Counted from the first letter of the stretch, positions 8,214-16,890 are shown. The stretch is DNA of 64,000 nucleotides from Halotia wernerae (GCA_034931985.1 JAYGHB010000001.1:372001-436000), one strand, 5' to 3'. Program-made: numbers and translations. The notes: generated by a model not told the origin, from the letters alone.

Positions 8214-8301
8214 CGGCTAGGCAGCGTCCGAGCGTTGGGCTAGAAATAGTTTAAGTCTAAAGCTTCGGCCGAGACCGGGGCTTCAAACAGGAGAGGCAAA
8301 G

Positions 8302-9477
8302 ATGAAGAGAAGAACGTTCCTCACCGTCGCCGGCGCGGGTGCCGCCACCCTCGCTGCCCCGTCGCTGCTGCGCGCGCAAAGCGCCGTGCGCATCGGGCTG
8401 ATCACGACGTTGTCGGGTCCCGGCGGCTATATCGGTGCGGATATCCGCGACGCCTTCAACCTCGCGGTCGAGATGGAAGGCGGCAAGCTGGGCGGCGTGC
8501 CCGTGCAGGTCGTCGTGGAAGACGACGGCTTCCGCCCCGGCCAGGGCAAGACGGTCGCCGAGCGCATGCTGCGCAACGACGGCATCAAGCTGCTGACCGG
8601 CATCGTGTTCTCGAACATCCTGGGCGCCACGCTGCCCGATATTCTGGACGCCGACGCGATCTACGTGTCGCCCAACGCGGCGCCGTCGAACTTCGCGGGC
8701 AGGGAGTGCCACAAGAACTACTACGCGGTGGCGTGGCAGAACGACTCGCTGCACGAATCCGCCGGTCAGGTGGCCAAGGAACTCGGCCACAAGCGCGCGT
8801 TCATCCTGGCGCCGAACTATCAGGCCGGTCAGGACGCGCTCGCGGGCTTCAAGCGCCAGTTCGGCGGCACGATCGTGGGCGAGCAGTACACGCGTCTCGA
8901 CCAGACCGATTACGCGGCCGAGATGGCGGCGATCCGCGCGGCCAATCCGGACGTCGTGTTCCAGTTCCATCCGGGCGGGCTGGGCATCGCCTTCCTGCGC
9001 CAATACGCGCAAGCCGGTCTCATCGGCCGCGTGCCGATGGTCGTCGCGGCCCCGTCGCTCGACCACACGACGCTGAAGGCCGTGGGCGACGTCGCCGACG
9101 GGCTGTGGGTCTCTTCGCACTGGAACGTCGATTTCGACAACGCGGCGAACAAGAAGTTCGTGCCCGCGTTCCAGCAGAAGTTCAGCCGCATCCCGACCTA
9201 CTACGCCTCGCAAAGCTACGACACGGCACTGGCCATCGCCGCGACGTTGAAGCAGACCAAGGGCGACATCAAGCCGGAGAACTTCCGCACGGCGATGTTG
9301 AAGGCGGATTTCGCTTCCGTGCGCGGCGCCTTCAAGTTCGGCCCGAACCAGCATCCGATCCAGGATTGGTTCGCGCTGAAGGCCGGCAAGAGCGCGTCTG
9401 GCGAGATGGAAATCGTCACGCAGCGCAAAGTGCTGACCGCGCACGGCGACATCTACGCCGCCCAGTGCAAAATCTAA
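8302..9477 (+). CDS. Branched-chain-type ABC transporter substrate-binding protein (LivJ-like)
   Basis: A 391-residue periplasmic binding protein (Peripla_BP_6). It begins with a twin-arginine-type signal (MKRRTFLTVAGAGAATLAAP, probable cleavage after the following SLLRAQ). The core starts RIGLITTLSGPGGYIGADIR, followed by VVVEDDGFRPGQGKT, the family signature. Such proteins often bind aromatic or organic acids rather than leucine when encoded in catabolic operons. It lies 88 bp after 3HAO and before the Liv permeases. The gap holds an AT-rich stretch (about 8243-8265) that could carry an internal promoter, though no clear boxes are seen. AGGAGAGG precedes the ATG. Confidence 0.9.
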   Translation: MKRRTFLTVAGAGAATLAAPSLLRAQSAVRIGLITTLSGPGGYIGADIRDAFNLAVEMEGGKLGGVPVQVVVEDDGFRPGQGKTVAERMLRNDGIKLLTGIVFSNILGATLPDILDADAIYVSPNAAPSNFAGRECHKNYYAVAWQNDSLHESAGQVAKELGHKRAFILAPNYQAGQDALAGFKRQFGGTIVGEQYTRLDQTDYAAEMAAIRAANPDVVFQFHPGGLGIAFLRQYAQAGLIGRVPMVVAAPSLDHTTLKAVGDVADGLWVSSHWNVDFDNAANKKFVPAFQQKFSRIPTYYASQSYDTALAIAATLKQTKGDIKPENFRTAMLKADFASVRGAFKFGPNQHPIQDWFALKAGKSASGEMEIVTQRKVLTAHGDIYAAQCKI

Positions 9478-9489
9478 GCGTTTGAATCG

Positions 9490-9532
9490 CGCCCGGAAGC
9501 CGCCCCCTCATTCAGGGACCGGTTTCCGGGCG
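9490..9532 (+). promoter_or_regulatory. Intercistronic stem-loop after binding-protein gene
   Basis: A 9-bp perfect stem (CGCCCGGAA at 9490-9498, TTCCGGGCG at 9524-9532) with an inner CCCT/AGGG pair, followed by TTGGTTTT. It sits between the binding-protein stop and the LivH start. It could be a weak attenuator or a 3'-end protecting hairpin that favours the binding protein over the permeases. Confidence 0.6.
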
Positions 9533-9549
9533 TTGGTTTTCGGATCGGC

Positions 9550-10470
9550 ATGTCGCTTCTATTCGTCGAACAGGTTCTGAACGGGCTGCAGCTCGGCGTC
9601 ATGCTGTTCCTGCTCGCGGCGGGGCTGACGCTGATTTTCGGCATCATGGGCATCATCAATCTCGCCCATGGCTCGCTCTACATGGTCGGCGCCTATGCGG
9701 GCTCGATCACCGCATCCTCGACCGGCTCGTTCCTGCTCGCCGTCCCCGCGGGCCTCGCGGCGGCGGCCGTCACCGGCCTCGCCATCGAGTACCTCGTCAT
9801 CCGCAAGCTCTACGACCGCGACCATCTCGATCAGGTGCTCGCGACCTACGGCCTCGTGCTGCTGTTCAACGAATCCGTCTCCCTCATTTTCGGCCGTCAG
9901 CCGCTTTTCGTGGGCGTGCCCCCGGCCCTGTCCGGATCGGTCGAAATCCTGCCGGGCATGACCTTCTCGGTCTATCGCCTGACGATCATCGTCGCGGGGC
10001 TCGTCATCGCCGCCGGGCTTTACGCGCTGATCCAGCGCACGCGCCTGGGCATGCTGATCCGTGCGGGTGCCACCAATCGCGATATGGTCCGCGCCTTGGG
10101 CGTCGATATCAAACTACTCTACACGCTGGTCTTCGGCCTGGGCGCGCTGCTCGCCGGCTTCGCCGGCGTGATGGCGGGGCCGCTGCTGTCGGTCCAGGTC
10201 GGTATGGGCGAGCAGATCCTGATCATGACCTTCGTGGTCGTGGTCGTCGGCGGCGTGGGCTCGATCCGGGGCGCGTTGTTCGGCGCCATCGTCGTCGGCT
10301 TGGTCGATACGCTGCTGCGCGCCTTCCTGCCGCAGCTCGTGCGCGGCTTGCTCGCCGACCCGTCGGAAGCCGATCAGCTTTCCGCCGGGCTCGCCTCGAT
10401 GGGCGTCTACGTCTTGATGGCGATCGTGCTGCTCTGGCGCCCGCAAGGGCTGTTCCCGGCGCGGAGCTAG
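9550..10470 (+). CDS. livH: Branched-chain-type ABC permease LivH
   Basis: A 306-residue, very hydrophobic permease with about eight membrane segments. Family signatures are LTLIFGIMGIINLAHGSLYM near the N terminus and GLVDTLLRAFLP near the C terminus. LivH pairs with LivM in the inner membrane. The gene follows the binding protein after a hairpin-containing 72-bp gap and precedes livM by 7 bp. Confidence 0.92.
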   Translation: MSLLFVEQVLNGLQLGVMLFLLAAGLTLIFGIMGIINLAHGSLYMVGAYAGSITASSTGSFLLAVPAGLAAAAVTGLAIEYLVIRKLYDRDHLDQVLATYGLVLLFNESVSLIFGRQPLFVGVPPALSGSVEILPGMTFSVYRLTIIVAGLVIAAGLYALIQRTRLGMLIRAGATNRDMVRALGVDIKLLYTLVFGLGALLAGFAGVMAGPLLSVQVGMGEQILIMTFVVVVVGGVGSIRGALFGAIVVGLVDTLLRAFLPQLVRGLLADPSEADQLSAGLASMGVYVLMAIVLLWRPQGLFPARS

Positions 10471-10477
10471 GCGGGCG

Positions 10478-11473
10478 ATGCACGATCCCTTCAAATTCTC
10501 CGGCAAGGCGCTGATCGCGATCGCCATCCTGATCGCGGCGTTGATCGCGCTGCCCTTTATCGCCAAGGCGGTGGGCCTGCCCGCGACCACGCCGCTCGCC
10601 ACGCGCCTGCTGATCTACGCGATCGCCGCGGGCAGCTTGAACCTCGTGCTCGGCTTCGGCGGCATGATCAGCTTCGGCCACGCGGCGTTCTACGGCGTGG
10701 GAGGCTACACGGTCGGCATCCTGTTCCAGCATTTGCGTTTGGGCGAACCGTTGTTCGGCTTCATCGCCGGCACCGATCAATTCCTGATCGCCATGCCCGC
10801 CGCGATTCTGGTCGCGGGCGCCTTCGCGCTGCTGATCGGCGCTTTGGCGCTGCGCACCTCGGGCGTGCAGTTCATCATGATCACGCTCGCCTTCGCGCAA
10901 ATGCTGTTCTTCCTGTTCGTGGCGTTGAAGCGTTATGGCGGCGACGACGGCTTGATCATCCGCCGGCGCAACGCGCTGTTCGACCTCAACATGCGCGACG
11001 ACATGACCTTCTATTTCGTCGTGCTGATCGTGACGATCGCGTTTTATCTGCTGATGTGGCGCATCGCCGCGTCGCGTTTCGGCATGGTTCTGGGCGCCAT
11101 CCGCCAGAACGAGCGCCGCGTCGCGGCGATGGGCATCGCCGTCTATCGCTACAAGCTCGCCGCTTTCACCATCGCGGGCATGGGGGCGGGTCTCGCGGGC
11201 GGCCTCGTCGCCAACTACGCCCGCTTCGTCAGCCCCGACATGCTGCATTGGACGAAGTCGGGCGAACTGATGGTGATGGTCATCCTCGGCGGGGCCGGCA
11301 CGCTGCTCGGGCCTCTGTTCGGCGCTTTCGCGCTGCTGACGCTCGAAACGGTGCTCAGCGGCTGGACCGAGCGCTGGCAATTCTTCCTCGGCCCGATCCT
11401 GATCCTGATCATCCTCTATTTCCGGGGCGGGCTGTCGGGCCTGTTCAAATTCATCGGCGGAGGCGGCAAATGA
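10478..11473 (+). CDS. livM: Branched-chain-type ABC permease LivM
   Basis: A 331-residue permease. LNLVLGFGGMISFGHAAFYG is the LivM signature, and residues about 205-235 (IRQNERRVAAMGIAVYRYK) form the EAA-like loop that contacts the ATPase. It forms the heterodimeric channel with LivH. Its stop overlaps the start of livG as ATGA. Confidence 0.92.
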   Translation: MHDPFKFSGKALIAIAILIAALIALPFIAKAVGLPATTPLATRLLIYAIAAGSLNLVLGFGGMISFGHAAFYGVGGYTVGILFQHLRLGEPLFGFIAGTDQFLIAMPAAILVAGAFALLIGALALRTSGVQFIMITLAFAQMLFFLFVALKRYGGDDGLIIRRRNALFDLNMRDDMTFYFVVLIVTIAFYLLMWRIAASRFGMVLGAIRQNERRVAAMGIAVYRYKLAAFTIAGMGAGLAGGLVANYARFVSPDMLHWTKSGELMVMVILGGAGTLLGPLFGAFALLTLETVLSGWTERWQFFLGPILILIILYFRGGLSGLFKFIGGGGK

Positions 11474-12222
11474 CGGCGCCGCTGCTGTCGATCGAAAGCC
11501 TCTATAAAACCTTCGGCGGCCTGACCGCGACGGATAACCTGACGCTCGACGTGCGCGCGGGCGAAATCCACGCGCTGATCGGCCCCAACGGGGCGGGCAA
11601 GACGACGGTCATCAATCAATTGACCGGCGAGCTGGCGCCCAATGGCGGCCGAATTCTGCTCGACGGGCAGGACATCACCGCCCTGCCCGTGCATGCGCGC
11701 GTCCACCGCGGCCTGGGGCGCACGTTCCAGATCGTGCAGTTGATGGGCAGCTACACGGCCCTCGATCACGTCGCCTTGGCCGTGCAGGCACATCAGGGCC
11801 ATTCGTTCCGTTTCTTCCGCGCCGCGCGCGGCGACCGCAGCTTGCGCGATCCCGCTTACGCGCTGCTCGAGCGCGTCGGCCTCAAAGCGCGCGCGGACGA
11901 ACCCGTCGCGTCGCTGTCGCATGGCGAGCGCAAGCAGCTCGAACTCGCCGTCGCCCTCGCCATGGAACCGCGTCTTCTGCTGCTCGACGAGCCGATGGCC
12001 GGCCTGGGTGCCGTCGAAACCGCGCAGATGGTCGAACTGCTCCAAAGCCTCAAAGGCCGCTTCGCCATGCTGCTGGTCGAGCACGATATGGAAGCCGTCT
12101 TCTCCCTCGCCGACCGTATCTCGGTGCTGGTCGGCGGGCGCGCGATCGCCACGGGCGATGCGGCCGCGATCCAGGCCGACCCGGCGGTGCGCGTCGCCTA
12201 TCTCGGCGAAGGAGACGCTTGA
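11470..12222 (+). CDS. livG: Branched-chain-type ABC ATPase LivG
   Basis: A 250-residue nucleotide-binding subunit. Walker A is GPNGAGKTT, the signature SLSHGERKQ, Walker B LLLLDEPMAGL, and the switch His lies in VEHDMEAVF. The LivG-type insertion after Walker A is present (RTFQIVQLMGSYTALDHV). The start overlaps the livM stop (ATGA), and its TGA overlaps the livF start by one base. Longer in-frame readings begin inside livM and were rejected. Confidence 0.92.
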   Translation: MTAPLLSIESLYKTFGGLTATDNLTLDVRAGEIHALIGPNGAGKTTVINQLTGELAPNGGRILLDGQDITALPVHARVHRGLGRTFQIVQLMGSYTALDHVALAVQAHQGHSFRFFRAARGDRSLRDPAYALLERVGLKARADEPVASLSHGERKQLELAVALAMEPRLLLLDEPMAGLGAVETAQMVELLQSLKGRFAMLLVEHDMEAVFSLADRISVLVGGRAIATGDAAAIQADPAVRVAYLGEGDA

Positions 12223-12923
12223 TGCTGCGCGTTCGCGATCTCGCGGCCGCCTACGGCGACAGCCAAGTTCTGTTCGGCATCGAGTTGTCGATCGATCGCG
12301 GCGAGGTCGTGACGCTGCTGGGCCGCAACGGCGTGGGCAAGACCACGACGATCCGCACCATCATGGGGCTGGTCAAGGCGCGCGGCGGCAAGATCGATTT
12401 CGGCGGCACGGCGTTGATCGGCCGCCCGCCCGAAGGGATCGCGCGGCTGGGCATCGGCCTCGTGCCCGAAGGACGTCAGGTCTTCCCGACGCTGACGGTG
12501 CGGGAAAATCTGATCGCGACCGCCGCCAATCGCTTGAAGCGCGCCACACCATGGACGATCGAGCGCGTGACGACACTGTTCCCGCGCTTGGGCGAACGCC
12601 TGACGCAATCAGCCGGCACGCTGTCGGGCGGCGAACAGCAAATGCTCGCCATCGGCCGCGCGCTAATGACCAATCCCGATCTGCTCGTTCTCGACGAAGC
12701 GACCGAAGGCCTCGCCCCCGTGATCCGCGCCGAGATCTGGCGCTGCATCGAAACGCTGAAAGCGGACGGCCAGTCGATCCTGATCGTCGACAAGAATTTG
12801 CGCGTTCTGCGCCGATTGGCGGATCGCCATTACGCGATCGAGAAGGGCCGCACGGTGTGGTCCGGCACGGGTGCGGATCTCGATCGCGATGCGGAGCTGG
12901 TGCATCGCTATGTCGGCGTCTGA
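12222..12923 (+). CDS. livF: Branched-chain-type ABC ATPase LivF
   Basis: A 233-residue second nucleotide-binding subunit. Walker A is GRNGVGKTT, the signature LSGGEQQMLAIGRAL, Walker B LLVLDEATEGL. In place of the usual LVEQN switch it reads ILIVDKNLRVLRRLADR, so the expected switch-region Gln/Glu-Gln is Asp-Lys. That is a divergence from LivF consensus but close to the VDKN variant seen in some members. The ATG at 12222 shares a base with the livG stop; a TTG one codon upstream is an alternative. Its 3' end overlaps the next gene by 14 bp. Confidence 0.9.
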   Translation: MLRVRDLAAAYGDSQVLFGIELSIDRGEVVTLLGRNGVGKTTTIRTIMGLVKARGGKIDFGGTALIGRPPEGIARLGIGLVPEGRQVFPTLTVRENLIATAANRLKRATPWTIERVTTLFPRLGERLTQSAGTLSGGEQQMLAIGRALMTNPDLLVLDEATEGLAPVIRAEIWRCIETLKADGQSILIVDKNLRVLRRLADRHYAIEKGRTVWSGTGADLDRDAELVHRYVGV

Positions 12924-14028
12924 AGTCTTCACCGTTCGCGGCACGTCCAACGCCGCCGATCCCCTGACCGCCTTCGCGGACGCGCTGTGGCAAGCGATCG
13001 GCGGCATGATGAAAGCCGGCGGCTCGCCCGGCACGATGCGCGCCATGGTGTGGACCGCACCGAACCCGGCGGCGTTGTCGCCGCACCGTCGCGCCATCGA
13101 CCGGCTCTATCGCGAAGCCTTGGGCGGTGCGCGCACGCAAATCGCCCTGCAAGCTGGCGACGCCATCGCCGTCGAGATCGCCGCGGTCAAAGCGCCCGCC
13201 CCCAATCCCGAACCGGTGTGGCACGGCTTGTCGCGCGCCGAACTTGCGCGCGAATATTCGCCGCGCAACCAAGTGCCGGATATGCGCCCCTTGTTCCGGC
13301 AATGGACGCGCGAAGGCACGGCCTGGCGCGCGAATCATTCCGCGATCGATATCGCCTACGGCAAATCGCCGGACGAGAATTTCGATCTGTATTTGCCCAA
13401 GGGCGAAAGATCGCCGCCGGTATGGATGTTCATCCATGGCGGCTATTGGCAGGCGACCGGCAAGGAACAACACGCGCAGTACATGCAAGGCATGCTCGAC
13501 GCGGGCTTCGCCGTCGCCAATGTCGATTACACGCTTTGCCCCGATATCCCGCTGTCGGGCATCGTCGATCAAATCGGCGCTTGCATCGACTTCATCGCGG
13601 CGAACGGCTCGGCGCTGGGCGTCGACGGCGCGTCGATCCATGTCTCCGGCCATTCGGCGGGCGGGCATCTTTCCGCGATGATGGCCGCGCGCGAAACCGG
13701 TGCGCCGATCAAATCGGCGTTGCTGCTCTCGGGGCTCTTCGACATGACGCCCTTCCCGTTCCTGCCGATGGCCAAAGTGATCGGCGTGACGAGCGCCGAA
13801 CATGTCGCGGCGATGTCGCCGATCCTGCGCAAATCGCGCGCGGCGAAGATCGGCGTGGCGCTCGGCGACCTCGAAAGCGCGGAATTCAAATGGCAATCCG
13901 GCGCGATCGCCGAAGCCTGGAACGCGCCCAAGCCCCTGCATCTGGCGGGCGCGCATCATTTCTCGCTGCTCGACGGTTTGAACGCCGGGCCTTTACTCGC
14001 GCTCGCCAAAGCGACCGCGTCGATCTGA
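12910..14028 (+). CDS. Fusion: Rid (YjgF)-like domain + kynurenine-formamidase-like alpha/beta hydrolase
   Basis: A 372-residue protein that appears to join two enzymes. Residues about 1-95 (GGSPGTMRAMVWTAPNPAA, then HRRAIDRLYREALGGARTQI and DAIAVEIAAV) resemble the YjgF/Rid fold, the family that includes 2-aminomuconate deaminase. After a Pro-rich linker, residues about 140-372 are an alpha/beta hydrolase of arylformamidase type: oxyanion motif His176-Gly-Gly-Tyr-Trp, nucleophile Ser249 in GHSAGGH, Asp320 and His349/350 as likely triad. It overlaps livF by 14 bp, so it belongs to the 3HAO/Liv operon. Hydrolase call is firm; the Rid domain is moderately sure because it lacks some consensus residues. 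Substrate and deaminase activity are inference. Confidence 0.75.
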   Translation: MSASEVFTVRGTSNAADPLTAFADALWQAIGGMMKAGGSPGTMRAMVWTAPNPAALSPHRRAIDRLYREALGGARTQIALQAGDAIAVEIAAVKAPAPNPEPVWHGLSRAELAREYSPRNQVPDMRPLFRQWTREGTAWRANHSAIDIAYGKSPDENFDLYLPKGERSPPVWMFIHGGYWQATGKEQHAQYMQGMLDAGFAVANVDYTLCPDIPLSGIVDQIGACIDFIAANGSALGVDGASIHVSGHSAGGHLSAMMAARETGAPIKSALLLSGLFDMTPFPFLPMAKVIGVTSAEHVAAMSPILRKSRAAKIGVALGDLESAEFKWQSGAIAEAWNAPKPLHLAGAHHFSLLDGLNAGPLLALAKATASI

Positions 14029-14088
14029 CGACATACAAAAATTCGCCAATCAAGCCGTAGCCTTAACGGGGGTTGCGCAGATTCCGGC

Positions 14089-14109
14089 TTGACAGCTTTA
14101 TCGTTAAAG
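14089..14109 (+). promoter_or_regulatory. Promoter -35 box and LacI-type operator
   Basis: A perfect TTGACA (14089-14094) is followed at once by CTTTATCGTTAAAG (14096-14109), a dyad with the central CG typical of LacI-family operators (12 of 14 positions symmetric). It lies 35 bp before the gene at 14144. A good -10 at the right spacing was not found, so the promoter is tentative. The LacI regulator encoded at 19485 in the same operon is the obvious candidate ligand. The rest of the 115-bp gap shows nothing clear. Confidence 0.5.
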
Positions 14110-14143
14110 GCCCAGCGTTTCGTCACAGGGTGGTCATAACCGA

Positions 14144-15364
14144 GTGACGATCGTCGCAATCGAAACGATACGGACCGAAGCGCACGACAATCTCCTGTGG
14201 GTGCGCGTCGAAACGGGTTCGGGCCTTTCGGGCCTGGGCGAGACGTTCTTCGCGCCCGAAGCGGTCGAAACCTATATCCATTCGAGCGTCGCGCCCAATC
14301 TGCTGGGCCGCGACGAAGCCGCCATCGCCGGCATCAACCGCGATCTCGTCCGCCAGCCCACGGGCTACGCCTCGTCGGGCGTGGAAATGCGCGCGGCCTC
14401 GGCCATCGATATCGCGCTATGGGATTTGCTGGGCCGCAAGACCGGCCTGCCGCTTTATGCGCTGCTGGGCGGCAAGTCGCGCGACGCGATTCCGGTCTAC
14501 AACACCTGTGCGGGCCCGCATTACGTGAAGCGCAAACGCGGTACGGATGTGGATGCGTGGTTCGGCACCGACAAGAAGCCCCATCCTTTGGACGATCTGC
14601 GCGCGTTCGAGGAGGAGCCCGAACGCCTCGCCCGCGAGTTGGTCGCGGAAGGCGTCAAAGGCATGAAGATTTGGCCCTTCGATCGCGCGGCCTTCGCCAA
14701 TCGGGGGGTCGGCATCGATGCGCGCCAGATCGAAGAAGGCTTGCGCCCCTTTAAGCGCGTGCGCGACGCGGTCGGCGGCGACATCGAATTGATGGTCGAG
14801 CTGCACGCGTTGTGGGACGTCGCGAGTGCCAGGCGCATCATCCGCGCGGTCGAGGCGGTCGATCCGTTGTGGATCGAAGATCCGCTGCGTATGGACGATA
14901 TCGCGGCCCTCGGCGTCCTGGCGCGCGATACGCGCATCCCGATCCTGGCATGCGAAACGCTCGCCCCCGCTTCATCCTTCCTGCCGCTGATCGCCTCGGG
15001 CCATGCGGGCATCGTGTCCTGCGATCCGGGCTGGTGCGGCGGGCTCAGCCAAGCACGCGCCATCGCGGACATGGCGGCGGCGGCACAGCTTCCCTTCTGC
15101 GTGCACGATTGCACCGGCCCCGTCGGCTTCGTCGCGGGCACGCATCTGTCGATCGCAGCACCCACGGCGATGTTGCAGGAAACGGTGCGCGCCTATTTGC
15201 GCGGCTGGTACGCCGACACGGTGACCGCACTGCCGCGCATCGACGCGGGCGTATTGACGCCGCTCGACGGGCCGGGGCTCGGCCTCGACCTCGCGCCCGC
15301 TTTTCTCGCCGACAAGGAAACCAAGCGCCGCCGTACGACGCTGCAATCCGGAGGAACCCCATGA
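14144..15364 (+). CDS. Mandelate racemase/muconate lactonizing (enolase superfamily) enzyme
   Basis: A 406-residue enolase-superfamily protein. Residues 1-120 form the capping domain, and the barrel follows. Catalytic Lys is in GMKIWPFDRA; metal ligands are probably in MVELHALWD, WIEDPLRMDD and ACETLAP; the Asp/His general-base pair lies in SCDPGWCGG and CVHDCTGP. These enzymes abstract a proton alpha to a carboxylate, as acid-sugar dehydratases or racemases. The start is GTG at 14144. It is the first gene of the large catabolic operon, and its stop overlaps the next start (ATGA). A second superfamily member lies at 26007, suggesting two dehydration or epimerisation steps. Substrate unknown. 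Confidence 0.88.
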   Translation: MTIVAIETIRTEAHDNLLWVRVETGSGLSGLGETFFAPEAVETYIHSSVAPNLLGRDEAAIAGINRDLVRQPTGYASSGVEMRAASAIDIALWDLLGRKTGLPLYALLGGKSRDAIPVYNTCAGPHYVKRKRGTDVDAWFGTDKKPHPLDDLRAFEEEPERLARELVAEGVKGMKIWPFDRAAFANRGVGIDARQIEEGLRPFKRVRDAVGGDIELMVELHALWDVASARRIIRAVEAVDPLWIEDPLRMDDIAALGVLARDTRIPILACETLAPASSFLPLIASGHAGIVSCDPGWCGGLSQARAIADMAAAAQLPFCVHDCTGPVGFVAGTHLSIAAPTAMLQETVRAYLRGWYADTVTALPRIDAGVLTPLDGPGLGLDLAPAFLADKETKRRRTTLQSGGTP

Positions 15365-16224
15365 CCGCCGCACTGGCCGATTTCGAAGGACGCGCGCTCG
15401 ACCTCGACGCCGCCAAGGCGGCTTTCGACCGCGACGGGTTCCTGGTCATTCCTGGCGCGCTGTCGCCCGCCCAAGTCGCCGCCGCCGATCAGGCGTTCCG
15501 CGATCTGCTGGCCGAACACCCGGCGGATTTCGCGCGGTTCAGCGAAAGCTTCATCACCGCGCCCGATATCCTGACTCGCACCGATGCGTTCGACCATTTG
15601 ATCGAAACGCCGATGGTGCTGGCGTTGATGGCCAAGCTGATCGGCCCGCGTTTCTCGATCGAGGAACTCAGTCTGATCCTGCGCGAACCCACGGACGACG
15701 TGGGCGAGTTGAAGGGCTGGCATCGCGATATCATCCGCGCCTACGATCGGCGCTTCGAAATCGATCCGATCTCGGTGGTCTATTACTTGACCGATGTTGG
15801 GCCGAGCGATCACTGCTTCTCGATCGTTCCCGGCACGCACGGGCCGCGCGCCGACATGCACCCCGACGACGTGACGCCCGGCATGGAGTTCGACGCGCTG
15901 GGGCCGGCGGGCTCCGCCTTCGTGTTCCACGCGCGCTGCATCCATGGCGGCAAGCTGAAGCTCGGCTCCAAGGCGCGGCGCACGGTCCATCTCTATTACG
16001 GACCGACCGACAGGCCGCGCACGTCCGAATGGACGCGCTTTCCCGACCGCCTGGCGAACCGCCAAGCGCCCGGCGTGCCGCCCACGCTCTACGCAAAGAC
16101 GCGCCGCACCGATGTGATCGACGGTGTGGGCCGTCGTCCGCGCGATATCCCGCCCGGCCTCTCCACGGCCGAACAGCTCATCCGCGTCCAACGCGCCGCC
16201 AACCGCAAACCCGGAGCGATGTAA
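15361..16224 (+). CDS. Phytanoyl-CoA dioxygenase (PhyH) family protein
   Basis: A 287-residue Fe(II)/2-oxoglutarate oxygenase-like protein. AAFDRDGFLVIPGALSPAQV at the N terminus is the family start. The metal site is His-x-Asp in GWHRDIIRAYD and a distal His in VFHARCIHGG, followed by the 2-oxoglutarate-binding Arg region (RRTVHLYYGP). It would hydroxylate an aliphatic carbon. The ATG overlaps the upstream stop (ATGA), and its TAA overlaps the RraA-like gene by one base. In this operon it probably performs an initial or mid-pathway hydroxylation; substrate unknown. Confidence 0.88.
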   Translation: MTAALADFEGRALDLDAAKAAFDRDGFLVIPGALSPAQVAAADQAFRDLLAEHPADFARFSESFITAPDILTRTDAFDHLIETPMVLALMAKLIGPRFSIEELSLILREPTDDVGELKGWHRDIIRAYDRRFEIDPISVVYYLTDVGPSDHCFSIVPGTHGPRADMHPDDVTPGMEFDALGPAGSAFVFHARCIHGGKLKLGSKARRTVHLYYGPTDRPRTSEWTRFPDRLANRQAPGVPPTLYAKTRRTDVIDGVGRRPRDIPPGLSTAEQLIRVQRAANRKPGAM

Positions 16225-16880
16225 TGTCCCGGACTCTCGACGAAATCCGCACCAAACTTTTCGCGTCCGTTCTCTCCGACTGCCTCGACCAGGCGGGGCT
16301 GATGGATCAAGCCCTGCCCTCGCGCATCCGGCCGCTCGACGAAGCCAGCGTGATGGTCGGGCGCGCGCGCACCGCCGCCTTCATGGAGGTCTACAACGTC
16401 CCCGAAGGCTCGAACCCCTACGAGCTGGAGATCGCGCTGATCGACAGCTTGAAGAAGGACGAGATCCCGGTCTTCGCCTGCTCCAACCCCGTACGCGTGG
16501 CGCCGTGGGGCGAATTGCTCAGCACCGCCTCCAAGTATCGCGGTGCGGCCGGCGCATTGATGGATGGCTGCGTGCGCGACATCAAGCCGATCCGCAAGAT
16601 GGGCTTCCCGGTGTTCCACGGCGGCATCGCGCCGCTCGATTCCAAGGGCCGCGGCAAGATCATGGCGCTCGACGTGCCGATCGAATGCGCGGGCGTGAAG
16701 GTCGAAACCGGCGATCTGATCTTCGGCGACGCCGACGGCGTGGTCGTCATCCCCAAGGCGCACGAAAAGCGCGTGCTCGATCTCGCCTTCGAGAAGATCT
16801 CGGGCGAGCGCAACACGCTCGCCGACCTGCAACGCGGCGACAAGCTCGCCGACGTCTTCGCCCGTTACGGCATTCTGTGA
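16224..16880 (+). CDS. RraA-like / 4-hydroxy-4-methyl-2-oxoglutarate aldolase family protein
   Basis: A 218-residue member of the RraA/HMG-aldolase family. The pyruvate- and Mg-binding motif is complete: GALMDGCVRDIKPIRKMGFP with Arg and Asp in place, then GDLIFGDADGVVVIP. Enzymes with this site cleave 4-hydroxy-2-oxo acids to pyruvate, or decarboxylate oxaloacetate. True RraA regulators lack some of these residues, so an enzymatic role fits better here, between a dioxygenase and a TIM-barrel hydrolase. The start shares one base with the previous stop. Confidence 0.85.
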   Translation: MSRTLDEIRTKLFASVLSDCLDQAGLMDQALPSRIRPLDEASVMVGRARTAAFMEVYNVPEGSNPYELEIALIDSLKKDEIPVFACSNPVRVAPWGELLSTASKYRGAAGALMDGCVRDIKPIRKMGFPVFHGGIAPLDSKGRGKIMALDVPIECAGVKVETGDLIFGDADGVVVIPKAHEKRVLDLAFEKISGERNTLADLQRGDKLADVFARYGIL

Positions 16881-16890
16881 GGACCGGACC

